Source of the DNA: F1-20-MAGs119 sp041164425
Lineage (GTDB): Bacteria > Actinomycetota > Acidimicrobiia > Acidimicrobiales > Ilumatobacteraceae
DNA: 13,888 bases
Reading direction: 5' to 3'
NCBI GenBank assembly: GCA_041164425.1
Contig: JBEAPO010000082.1
Span: forward strand, 1-13,888
Of this stretch, positions 6,361-13,491 are shown in pieces; within the stretch, counting starts at the first letter, position 1; each line of letters starts with the position of its first letter. The translations under genes were made by a program, and so were the position numbers. The notes below the pieces were generated by a model that worked only from the letters and a program-made list of their open reading frames with translations, was not told the origin of the DNA and did no database searches.

Positions 6361-7458
6361 GTGTTTCCCGTCGAGTTCGACGTCGAGGCCACAAGCGGCC
6401 GTGCGCGCGCAGGTCGGGCGCTCACGGCGCGTGGGGATTACGAGACTCCGTGCTTCATGCCGGTCGGTACACGGGGCGCAATCCGTTATCTCAGCGCTGA
6501 CGACTACCACGCTGTCGGCGCACGGATCGTCCTCGGGAACACGTACCACCTCATGCTTCGACCCGGTGCGGAACTGGTGGGCGAGATGGGTGGCCTTGGG
6601 CGGTTTTCCGGCTGGGACGGACTCACGCTCACCGATTCGGGGGGATTCCAGGTTTTTTCACTTGGTCCGAAGATTGACGACGATGGCGTCACTTTCAAGT
6701 CGACCTACGACGGTGACCTCGTGCGGTTCACGCCCGAGCGTGCGGTGGACGTGCAACAGATGATCGGCGCCGACATCCAAATGGTGCTCGACGTGTGCCC
6801 CGCACTGCCGTCTCCGCCCGAGGTCATCGACCTCGCTCTGCGACGAACGGGGGAGTGGGCGCAACGTGCACGCGCCCACCACTCGCGTACCGATCAGTCG
6901 CTCTTCGGGATCGTGCAGGGCGGCATCTCGCCCGAACTGCGCGAACGGAGCGCGATTCACACGTCGGAGCTCGACTTCGATGGTTACGGGATCGGCGGGC
7001 TCTCGGTGGGTGAGACGCGCGACGAAATGATTCCCGCACTCTCGGCAGCGACGGCACATCTTCCCGTGAACCGACCGCGTTATCTGATGGGTGTCGGCGA
7101 CCCCGCGTCGCTTGTCGAGGCCGTGGCGCTCGGCGTCGATCAGTTCGACTGCGTGATGCAAACTCGGCTCGGCCGTCACGGTACGGCGCTCACATCCACG
7201 GGCAAGGTGCACATGAAGAACGTTCGCCATGCTCGCGACGACTCGCCCCTCGACGCTGCGTGCGCATGTGCGGTGTGTGCGCGGCACAGTCGCGCCTACA
7301 TCAGGCACCTGTTCCAGACAGGAGAACCAACGGCGGCTCGGCTTCTCTCGTACCACAACGTCGCATGGACGATCGCGCTGATGGGTGCGATGCGGGCCGC
7401 CATCAAAGACGGCACTTTTCCCGCCTTCCGCGCGAGCGTGCTAGGGGTCTGGGCCTAG
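6361..7458 (+). CDS. tgt: Queuine/preQ1 tRNA-guanine transglycosylase Tgt
   Basis: Exchanges guanine 34 of tRNAs with GUN anticodons for preQ1, the step before QueA. The 365-residue protein has Asp92 in TDSGGFQVF (general base), the substrate loop GIVQGG (183-188), GGLSVGE (212-218) and the nucleophile Asp263 in QFDCVMQTR. The zinc site Cys301, Cys303, Cys306 and His332 is complete and keeps exactly the spacing of the Zymomonas enzyme. The residue three after the nucleophile-following Cys is Gln where bacterial Tgt usually has Pro (PTR). The GTG at 6361 is chosen because it begins directly at the conserved N-terminal strand; no Shine-Dalgarno or -10 box is clear, so coupling to queA is likely. 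No other queuosine biosynthesis gene is in the window. Confidence 0.95.
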   Translation: MFPVEFDVEATSGRARAGRALTARGDYETPCFMPVGTRGAIRYLSADDYHAVGARIVLGNTYHLMLRPGAELVGEMGGLGRFSGWDGLTLTDSGGFQVFSLGPKIDDDGVTFKSTYDGDLVRFTPERAVDVQQMIGADIQMVLDVCPALPSPPEVIDLALRRTGEWAQRARAHHSRTDQSLFGIVQGGISPELRERSAIHTSELDFDGYGIGGLSVGETRDEMIPALSAATAHLPVNRPRYLMGVGDPASLVEAVALGVDQFDCVMQTRLGRHGTALTSTGKVHMKNVRHARDDSPLDAACACAVCARHSRAYIRHLFQTGEPTAARLLSYHNVAWTIALMGAMRAAIKDGTFPAFRASVLGVWA

Positions 7459-7465
7459 TACTGGC

Positions 7466-7471
7466 TACGCT
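7466..7471 (+). promoter_or_regulatory. putative -10 box for leaderless yajC transcript
   Basis: TACGCT (TANNNT) ends seven bases before the ATG at 7479. There is no Shine-Dalgarno and no clear -35 hexamer. It lies in the 20-base gap after tgt and would start a separate Sec-apt-rel transcription unit. Confidence 0.58.
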
Positions 7472-7478
7472 TTGCGCC

Positions 7479-7871
7479 ATGTTCCACAGCCCCCTCGGCC
7501 TCGTTGCCGCTGCCGAAGATTCCTCGTCCGGCGGCGGAGCCGCAATCTTTCAGCTTTTCTTCTTCGGACTCATCTTCGTGGCGATGTACTTCTTGCTCAT
7601 TCGCCCGCAGCGCCGCCGCACCCGCGAGGCCCAAGAGTTGAACCGGGCCCTGGCCATTGGTGACGAAGTTCAGACCGCATCGGGCATCGTCGGCTTCATC
7701 ACGGGGTTCGACAAAGAAGACCAGGCGGGTGATGTCGCATGGATCGATATCGCCGACAATGTTGAGATCCGCGTCATGCGCAGTGCAATTTCGCGGCGTG
7801 TCAATGCCTCCGGCGCGGCCCCGGCCGAGCCGGCAGCAGGCGATGCGGACGACAGCGACGACAAGAAGTAA
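7479..7871 (+). CDS. yajC: Preprotein translocase subunit YajC
   Basis: Small single-span membrane protein that associates with SecDF and the SecYEG channel. The 130-residue protein has a short Ser/Gly-rich N terminus, one hydrophobic segment at about 22-41 (IFQLFFFGLIFVAMYFLLI), then the family motif IRPQRRR (41-47) and the cytoplasmic motif GDEVQTASGIVG (61-72). It ends in an Ala/Pro- and Asp-rich tail finishing DDSDDKK. The frame is open upstream to 7260 inside tgt, but the ATG at 7479 gives a normal YajC and follows the -10 box. secD begins eight bases after the stop. Confidence 0.95.
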   Translation: MFHSPLGLVAAAEDSSSGGGAAIFQLFFFGLIFVAMYFLLIRPQRRRTREAQELNRALAIGDEVQTASGIVGFITGFDKEDQAGDVAWIDIADNVEIRVMRSAISRRVNASGAAPAEPAAGDADDSDDKK

Positions 7872-7879
7872 TCAAACCC

Positions 7880-9541
7880 GTGCGTCGTCGGCTGCTCTTC
7901 TCTCTCATTGGCATCGTCCTCGTGTCGGTTGCTGCGATGTCGGCGAACCTCATCGCGGGCAACAGTCCCTCGCTCGGCCTCGACCTCCAGGGTGGCGCGT
8001 CGGTCACCCTGGAACCCGTTGGTGACTACGACGCCGACGCGCTGTCCGTTGCAGTCGAGATCATCCGCCAGCGCGTTGACTCCATCGGCGTTGCCGAGCC
8101 CGAGATCATCCGTCAAGGTGACACGGTTGTCATCAACCTCCCGGGTGTGAAGGATCAGAAGCGAGCCCTCGACATCGTCGGACGTACTGGCGAGGTCTTG
8201 ATGCGGCCGGTCCTCCAGTCGGGCGTGCCGAACGAAGGTTCGTCGACAACCACCGTTGCCGGCGCAACGACCACTCTCGCCGGGGCAACGACGACTGTGG
8301 ACGACGCGACATCGACTTCGTTGATCGACGCGGCGTCGACAACGATCGCACCGACTACCGTGCCGGCACCGGGTAGCGGTTTGCGCCTCACGAGCGCAGC
8401 GACATCAACGACGACTTCCGAGACAACACTTCCCGAAGTGCCCGGTACAACCACGACGTCAGTGACCGAGGTGATCGCGACAACGAGTGACACCACCACG
8501 ACAACCATTGCTCCCGCCACGCCCGACATCTCGCTCACGAACGAACCCGACAAGATCGCGTTCTTGAATGGTCGCGACGGGTTCGTGTACTACGCAGGTC
8601 CCGCGGCGGCCGACGGCCAGGTGTTCAAAAACGACGCCGCGGCCGAGATCATCAACGGCGGCTGGGTTGTCACGGTTGGCCTGAAGGACGGATCCGAAGG
8701 TGAGGGTACATGGAACGCCCTTGCCAACGAGTGCTTCGCAAAGTCGCAGTCCTGCCCAACGGGACAGCTTGCCATCGTTCTCGACGGTGAAGTTGTCTCG
8801 GCACCGGTCGTGCAGACAAACAACTTCTCGGGAAGCGTGCAGATTACCGGCGACTTCAGCGAACGCGAGGCGCGTGACCTGGCCAAGATTCTCGAGTTTG
8901 GCGCCGTGCCCGTGCGCTTCAATGCGCCCACGGCACAATCGGTATCGGCGACTCTCGGCCAGGACTCGCTCGATGCCGCTCTTGTCTCAGGGGTGGTCGG
9001 CGTCGTACTCGTGTTGCTGTTCCTCGTGTTCTACTATCGACGCCTCGCCTTCGTCGTGGTTGGAGGTCTGGCGGTATCGGGCATGTTGCAGTGGAGCCTG
9101 ATCTCCTGGTTGTCAGCGCGCAACGGCCTTGCGCTTTCTCTCTCCGGCGCCGCGGGCATCATTGTTTCAATCGGTGTGACCGTTGACTCTTATGTGGTGT
9201 TCTTCGAAAAATTGAAGGAAGACGTCCTTTCAGGACGTGCATTGCGCAATTCTGCAACACGCAGCTTCCAGTCGGCCTGGCGAACCATCCTCGCGGCTGA
9301 CACGGTTTCTCTGATCGGCGCAGTGGTGCTGTGGTACCTCACGGTCGGTGCGGTGCGCGGCTTTGCGTTCTTCCTGGCTTTGTCGACGCTGTGCGACATG
9401 ATCATCGCGTACTTCTACACGCGCCCGACGGTCATTCTGCTGTCGCGGTCGAAGTTCATGAACAAGGGCAAGATGTTCGGAGTCAGCGCACGTCGCGTTC
9501 TCGGCAACGAGTCGACCGTCGCAGGAGGTGCACAATCATGA
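7880..9541 (+). CDS. secD: Protein translocase subunit SecD
   Basis: Membrane subunit that, with SecF, uses the proton-motive force to pull proteins out of the Sec channel on the outer face. The 553-residue protein has TM1 at about 5-25, the LGLDLQGG motif (32-39), a large extracytoplasmic P1 region, QITGDFSEREARDLAKIL (321-338), and five further TM segments between about 366 and 518 that include the RND-type core. P1 is interrupted by a Ser/Thr-rich low-complexity stretch at about 118-216, probably a flexible linker outside the cell membrane. A cysteine pair (Cys285, Cys292) lies in the outer domain. The GTG start at 7880 places TM1 directly at the N terminus with basic residues RRR inside, as expected; the upstream site is weak (AAGAAG at 7863-7868). 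It overlaps secF by four bases. Confidence 0.96.
   Translation: MRRRLLFSLIGIVLVSVAAMSANLIAGNSPSLGLDLQGGASVTLEPVGDYDADALSVAVEIIRQRVDSIGVAEPEIIRQGDTVVINLPGVKDQKRALDIVGRTGEVLMRPVLQSGVPNEGSSTTTVAGATTTLAGATTTVDDATSTSLIDAASTTIAPTTVPAPGSGLRLTSAATSTTTSETTLPEVPGTTTTSVTEVIATTSDTTTTTIAPATPDISLTNEPDKIAFLNGRDGFVYYAGPAAADGQVFKNDAAAEIINGGWVVTVGLKDGSEGEGTWNALANECFAKSQSCPTGQLAIVLDGEVVSAPVVQTNNFSGSVQITGDFSEREARDLAKILEFGAVPVRFNAPTAQSVSATLGQDSLDAALVSGVVGVVLVLLFLVFYYRRLAFVVVGGLAVSGMLQWSLISWLSARNGLALSLSGAAGIIVSIGVTVDSYVVFFEKLKEDVLSGRALRNSATRSFQSAWRTILAADTVSLIGAVVLWYLTVGAVRGFAFFLALSTLCDMIIAYFYTRPTVILLSRSKFMNKGKMFGVSARRVLGNESTVAGGAQS
8231..8527 (+). repeat. Ser/Thr-rich low-complexity segment coding region in secD
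   Basis: Codons 118-216 of secD encode a Thr-dominated, Ser/Ala/Val/Pro-containing segment with few charged residues until DISLTNEPDKIAF resumes folded sequence. At 8246-8308 it holds three heptads, TTTVAGA, TTTLAGA and TTTVDDA. The heptads use different synonymous Thr and Gly codons, so the DNA repeat is worn while the protein pattern is kept. The segment sits in the P1 region, on the outer side of the membrane. Confidence 0.8.
9523..9530 (+). promoter_or_regulatory. Shine-Dalgarno of secF
   Basis: AGGAGGTG is close to the ideal anti-16S complement and lies seven bases before the secF ATG at 9538, inside the 3' end of secD. It is the strongest ribosome-binding site in the window. Confidence 0.88.
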
Positions 9542-10692
9542 GCGGACGTTGGCGTCGCCTCTACAACGGCGAAACAACGGCTGACTTTTTCGGCCGTCGT
9601 TGGTGGGGATTTGGATTGTCGATCACCCTCTTGTTGGTGACGGTCGGATCTCTCTTCATCCAGGGTCTAAACCTTGGGATCGACTTCAAGGGTGGCGTCG
9701 CGTGGGAAGCACCGGCGACGAAAGACCTCACGATCGACTCTGCGCGCGAGGTTCTCGAGGCGAACAAGGTCGATGCAGGGAATGCCAAGATACAGACCCT
9801 CGGCAGCGGCGATGGCGAGCGCATCCGCGTCCAGGTTGGGGAGCAACCGGCTGACGTGCGCGACGCCGTACAGGCCGATCTGGCGAAGAAATCCGGTGTG
9901 GAATCAGTCGATGTCAGCGTGTCCGACGTCAGCTCGTCGTGGGGCCGCAGCATCACCGAAAAGGCCATTCGAGCACTCCTCGTCTTTTTTCTGCTGGTCT
10001 CGATCTACATCGCATGGCGTTTCGAGTGGAAGATGGCTCTCGCGGCGATCGTGGCAATGGCCCACGACGTCGTGGTTTCGGTTGGCGTCTATTCCGTTTT
10101 TCAGTTCGAAGTCACACCTGCCACGGTCATTGCCTTCTTGACGATCCTCGGGTATTCGCTGTACGACACCGTCGTCGTTTTTGACAAGGTGAAGGAAAAC
10201 GCAGACCGATTCGCAGGGCAACGCGTGTCTTACGCTGACATCACCAACGTATCGATGAACCAAGTGTTGATGCGCTCGCTCAACACGTCGTTCTCGTCGC
10301 TCTTGCCGGTGCTTTCGCTTCTTTTGCTCGGAGCGGGTCTCCTCGGGGCCGTTGCATTGCAGGAGTTCGCACTTGCTCTATTCGTCGGAATGACAACCGG
10401 CGCATACTCATCGATCTGCGTTGCGACACCGCTGTTGACGCTCGTCAAGCAGCGCGAGCCGAAGTACCGGTCACTCGCGGGCCAGATGTCACTCGGTTCC
10501 GAGATGACACAGCTCGCCACGACGGGTGCGCCGGTGTCCCGTCGCTCGTCGCGCACTGCCGCGCGACCCGGATCGGGCTCCGAAACCGAGACTGGTCCTC
10601 GCGAAGACGCCGACATCGTGGGCTCCGCCGCTCAGCGGGCCGCGGCCGTGCTGTCGCATCCCCCACGTCCGCGCAAGAAGCGCAGAAGGTAG
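9538..10692 (+). CDS. secF: Protein translocase subunit SecF
   Basis: Partner of SecD in the proton-driven export motor. The 384-residue protein has TM1 at about 24-42, the GIDFKGG motif (47-53), an outer P4 domain to about residue 140, then five TM segments from about 143 to 303. Membrane-embedded Asp210 in LGYSLYDTVVVFDKVKEN and Asp177 in MAHDVV lie in conserved core segments. After the last TM segment there is a tail of about 80 residues that is cytoplasmic by topology, rich in Ser, Arg and Gly and ending in the basic run RPRKKRRR; this is longer than in minimal SecF proteins and looks disordered. The start at 9538 overlaps the secD stop (ATGA) and has an excellent Shine-Dalgarno, so SecD and SecF are probably made in matched amounts. 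Confidence 0.96.
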   Translation: MSGRWRRLYNGETTADFFGRRWWGFGLSITLLLVTVGSLFIQGLNLGIDFKGGVAWEAPATKDLTIDSAREVLEANKVDAGNAKIQTLGSGDGERIRVQVGEQPADVRDAVQADLAKKSGVESVDVSVSDVSSSWGRSITEKAIRALLVFFLLVSIYIAWRFEWKMALAAIVAMAHDVVVSVGVYSVFQFEVTPATVIAFLTILGYSLYDTVVVFDKVKENADRFAGQRVSYADITNVSMNQVLMRSLNTSFSSLLPVLSLLLLGAGLLGAVALQEFALALFVGMTTGAYSSICVATPLLTLVKQREPKYRSLAGQMSLGSEMTQLATTGAPVSRRSSRTAARPGSGSETETGPREDADIVGSAAQRAAAVLSHPPRPRKKRRR

Positions 10693-10697
10693 GGACC

Positions 10698-11219
10698 GTG
10701 TCCTCCGCCGATATCCAACGTCTCATTCGTGACATTCCCGACGTGCCTTCGCCCGGGGTCATGTTCCGTGACATCACGCCGCTACTCGCCGATCCCGTGG
10801 GCTACGACTCGGCCGTCAAGGCCATCGTCGGTCTGACTCACGGTAAGCGTGTCGACAAGGTGATCGGAATCGAGGCGCGCGGGTTCATCATGGCGGCGCC
10901 CGTGGCATTCCAACTCAACGCGGGTTTCATCCCGGTGCGCAAGGCAGGCAAATTGCCGTGGGCCGTCGTGCGCGAGGAGTACACACTCGAATACGGCACC
11001 GATCAGCTCGAGATTCATCGCGATGCCCTGCATCCCGGAGACTCGGTCGTCATCGTCGACGATGTGCTTGCAACGGGTGGTACCGCAATGGCTGCGATCC
11101 GCCTGGTCGAAGGTCTCGGTGCAACTGTTGCCGGGCTGGCTTTTCTCATAGAGCTTCCGGCTCTCGGTGGCCGTGCAGCGTTGTCCGGCCATTCGGTGTC
11201 TTCGGTGATCACTTACTAG
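10698..11219 (+). CDS. apt: Adenine phosphoribosyltransferase
   Basis: Purine-salvage enzyme that converts adenine and PRPP to AMP and pyrophosphate in the cytoplasm. The 173-residue protein begins with the Apt N terminus IRDIPDVPSPGVMFRDITPLL (10-30) and contains the adenine-site segment GIEARGFIMAAPVA (57-70), VRKAGKLP (80-87), and the PRPP-binding motif VVIVDDVLATGGTA (117-130). Length and order are normal. The GTG at 10698 lies five bases after the secF stop, with AGAAGG at 10684-10689 as a plausible ribosome-binding site. Adjacency to relA is widespread in Gram-positive bacteria and is consistent with links between purine nucleotide supply and the stringent response. Confidence 0.96.
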   Translation: MSSADIQRLIRDIPDVPSPGVMFRDITPLLADPVGYDSAVKAIVGLTHGKRVDKVIGIEARGFIMAAPVAFQLNAGFIPVRKAGKLPWAVVREEYTLEYGTDQLEIHRDALHPGDSVVIVDDVLATGGTAMAAIRLVEGLGATVAGLAFLIELPALGGRAALSGHSVSSVITY

Positions 11220-11220
11220 C

Positions 11221-11224
11221 GGAG
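11221..11224 (+). promoter_or_regulatory. Shine-Dalgarno of relA
   Basis: GGAG lies five bases before the ATG at 11230, directly after the apt stop codon. It supports this start over any internal one. Confidence 0.6.
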
Positions 11225-11229
11225 ACGAG

Positions 11230-13482
11230 ATGGCGACCGGCGACCGCGTTCTACCCTGGAGGCGGCAGGCAGCCGCGCCAAGTGAGGAGCTCGCACCGCT
11301 CCTGGCCGCTTACCGATCCCGACATCCCAAGGCCTCCGTCTCGCTCGTCAATAGGGCGTATCTCACCGCACGCCGCGCACACCAATATCAGGTGCGGGGA
11401 AGTGGTGAGTCCTACATAAACCATCCGATCGCCGTAGCGAAGATCGTCGCCGATATCGGCCTCGACGACATCTCACTCGCTGCGGCGTTGTTGCACGACG
11501 CTGTCGAGGACACCGAAATTACTATCGACGAAGTCGAGACCGAGTTCGGTCCCGAGGTTGCGTCAATCGTCGACGGCGTCACGAAACTCGAGCGCCTTCA
11601 GTTCGACTCGAAAGAGGCCCAACAGGCCGCGACGATGCGAAAGATGCTGGTCGCGATGGCTCGTGACATCCGCGTGCTCGTCATCAAGCTCGCCGATCGG
11701 TTGCACAACATGCGCACCATCGCCGGTATGCCCGTCGAGAAGCAACAGCGCATTGCTCATGAGACCCTCGACATCTACGCGCCACTTGCGCACCGGCTTG
11801 GTATGCAAGAGATTAAACAACAGCTCGAGGATCTCTCGTTCTCCGCCATCTATCCGAAGCGTTTCGCCGAACTCGACCATCTCGTTGCAACGAGGTCACC
11901 CGAGCGCGACGTCTTCCTCGCCAAGACAATCGCAGAGGTGCAGGCACGGCTCGGCGAGCTGAACGTCCGAGCCGATGTCACGGGCCGCGGCAAGCACCTC
12001 TGGAGTATCTACGAGAAGATGGTCGAGAAGGGTCGCGAGTTCGACGAGATATTCGACCTCGTCGCGATCCGCATCATCGTGGATTCGGTGAAGGACTGTT
12101 ATGCGGCGTTGGGCTGCATCCACGGCAGGTGGAAGCCGGTGGTGGGGCGGTTCAAGGACTACATCGCAATGCCAAAATTCAACCTCTACCAGTCGTTGCA
12201 CACGAGCGTCATCGGGCCGGAGGGCAAGCCGATCGAGGTTCAAATCCGCACACGTGAGATGCACAATCGCGCCGAGTGGGGTGTTGCTGCGCATTATTCG
12301 TACAAGGACGGTACCGCTCCGGGTGACATCGACTGGTTGAACCGCCTCATCGAAACCCAGTCCGACATCGTCGACCCAAACCAGTTCATGGAGGGTCTGA
12401 AGGCCGACCTCGTGCAAGATGAACTGTTCGTCTTCACCCCGAAGGGCGACGTGGTTACTCTGCCGCTCGACTCGACCCCGGTCGACTTCGCGTACGCGGT
12501 TCACACAGAAGTCGGCCATGCCTGCGTCGGTGCCAAGGTCAACGGCCGCCTCGTGCCGCTGAACCATGTCCTGCGATCGGGAGACTCGTGTGAAATATTC
12601 ACGGCGAAGAACTCTGATGCCGGGCCCTCACGTGACTGGCTCGACTTTGTCGGCAGTCCGCGTGCACGGAACAAGATCAAGCAGTGGTTCTCGCGCGAGC
12701 ACCGTGACGAGATGATCGAGGTCGGGCGAGAGGAACTCACCACCGCGCTGCGCCGCGCGGGTCTGGCGCTCGGTGGGATTTGGGCTTCCGACGCACTCGC
12801 GGCGCAGGTCGAAGAAGCAGGTCACACCGAGATTGATGGGTTTCTTGCCGACATTGGCGAGGGTGTGATCCTTGCCTCCGACGTCGCGCATGGCATTGCC
12901 ACGTCACTCGATGGCGCCGACCATCCCGAGCATCTAGCGGGTGACTTGCGTGTCGACCGCCCGCGACGCTTTGCTGGCGGCACGATTCGTGTCGAGGGAA
13001 CCGACGACGTGATCGTACGCAGATCGAAGTGCTGCAATCCCACCGTCGGTGATGAATTGACCGGCTTTCTCACGAAAGAGGGCGGCGTCGCCGTTCACCG
13101 AGCGGATTGTCCCGAAGCCGCATCGCTGGCGCGGCACCCGGCGAACCGGGTCGTTGACGTCGAGTGGGTCGAGTCCGGTGGCTCGTCGACTTTCCAGGCC
13201 TCTGTCGAGGTGGCCGCGCTCGACCGCACGCGTCTCTTGCGCGACGTTGCCAACGCCCTGTCCGACCAGCACGTGAACATCGTGGCGTGCTCGACCGTCA
13301 CTGGGGCCGACCGGGTTGCGCGGATGCGCTTCGACTTCGAACTCGCCAACGCAGCCCACCTTGATTCCGTCATGCGCACCATTAAAAACATCGATTCGGT
13401 CTTCGAAGTCCGCAACGCGGGGAGTGAAGTCCGCAATACGGGAAGTGACAATTCAGGGTCGGCTCGTCACGCCGACGACTAG
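11230..13482 (+). CDS. relA: Bifunctional (p)ppGpp synthetase/hydrolase (Rel)
   Basis: Long RelA/SpoT homologue that makes and degrades the alarmone (p)ppGpp in response to starved ribosomes. The 750-residue protein has an intact HD hydrolase (about 45-190: His65, His89-Asp90, Glu93-Asp94, Asp156 in LADRLHNMR), so hydrolysis is expected. The synthetase (about 250-360) keeps Arg253, Lys255, Lys263, Asp276 and Glu336 in IEVQIRT, and the RFKD motif at 307-310, the RXKD form of bifunctional Rel enzymes. A TGS domain (about 397-457), helical region, zinc-finger-like domain with Cys601, Cys602, His623 and Cys627, and a C-terminal ACT domain (about 652-725) follow. The last 25 residues are an extension containing a duplicated heptad. 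The name relA follows actinobacterial usage; rel is equally proper. Confidence 0.96.
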   Translation: MATGDRVLPWRRQAAAPSEELAPLLAAYRSRHPKASVSLVNRAYLTARRAHQYQVRGSGESYINHPIAVAKIVADIGLDDISLAAALLHDAVEDTEITIDEVETEFGPEVASIVDGVTKLERLQFDSKEAQQAATMRKMLVAMARDIRVLVIKLADRLHNMRTIAGMPVEKQQRIAHETLDIYAPLAHRLGMQEIKQQLEDLSFSAIYPKRFAELDHLVATRSPERDVFLAKTIAEVQARLGELNVRADVTGRGKHLWSIYEKMVEKGREFDEIFDLVAIRIIVDSVKDCYAALGCIHGRWKPVVGRFKDYIAMPKFNLYQSLHTSVIGPEGKPIEVQIRTREMHNRAEWGVAAHYSYKDGTAPGDIDWLNRLIETQSDIVDPNQFMEGLKADLVQDELFVFTPKGDVVTLPLDSTPVDFAYAVHTEVGHACVGAKVNGRLVPLNHVLRSGDSCEIFTAKNSDAGPSRDWLDFVGSPRARNKIKQWFSREHRDEMIEVGREELTTALRRAGLALGGIWASDALAAQVEEAGHTEIDGFLADIGEGVILASDVAHGIATSLDGADHPEHLAGDLRVDRPRRFAGGTIRVEGTDDVIVRRSKCCNPTVGDELTGFLTKEGGVAVHRADCPEAASLARHPANRVVDVEWVESGGSSTFQASVEVAALDRTRLLRDVANALSDQHVNIVACSTVTGADRVARMRFDFELANAAHLDSVMRTIKNIDSVFEVRNAGSEVRNTGSDNSGSARHADD
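13405..13446 (+). repeat. 21-bp tandem duplication at the 3' end of relA
   Basis: 13405-13425 and 13426-13446 are adjacent 21-base units identical at 18 positions, encoding EVRNAGS and EVRNTGS (residues 726-732 and 733-739). The unit length keeps the frame. It sits just after the predicted ACT domain. Confidence 0.88.
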
Positions 13483-13485
13483 CCT
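13480..13485 (+). promoter_or_regulatory. putative -10 box for leaderless hisS transcript
   Basis: TAGCCT ends six bases before the GTG at 13492 and its first three bases are the relA stop codon. The hexamer and spacing match those before queA. No Shine-Dalgarno or -35 box is visible. Confidence 0.5.
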
Positions 13486-13491
13486 GCGGGC

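Noticed and set aside
6354..6361. TAGGCA before the tgt GTG as a further leaderless -10 box
   Set aside because: It ends in A instead of T and is one base from the start codon, so neither sequence nor spacing fits.
5652..6425. Long minus-strand open frame (257 codons) opposite queA
   Set aside because: Rich in Arg, with no recognisable motif; it is opposite a fully conserved queA. Such antisense frames are common in GC-rich DNA because of third-position GC.
6658..7356. Minus-strand open frame (232 codons) opposite tgt
   Set aside because: Covers the conserved catalytic core of tgt on the other strand, has no family resemblance, and has an Arg/His-rich composition typical of shadow frames.
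7441..7458. Inverted repeat CTAGG...CCTAG at the end of tgt as a terminator
   Set aside because: Only a five-base stem with an eight-base loop, within coding sequence and including the stop codon, and no T tract follows.
11896..12567. Minus-strand open frame (223 codons) opposite relA
   Set aside because: Lies entirely against the synthetase and TGS coding sequence of relA and shows no domain of its own.
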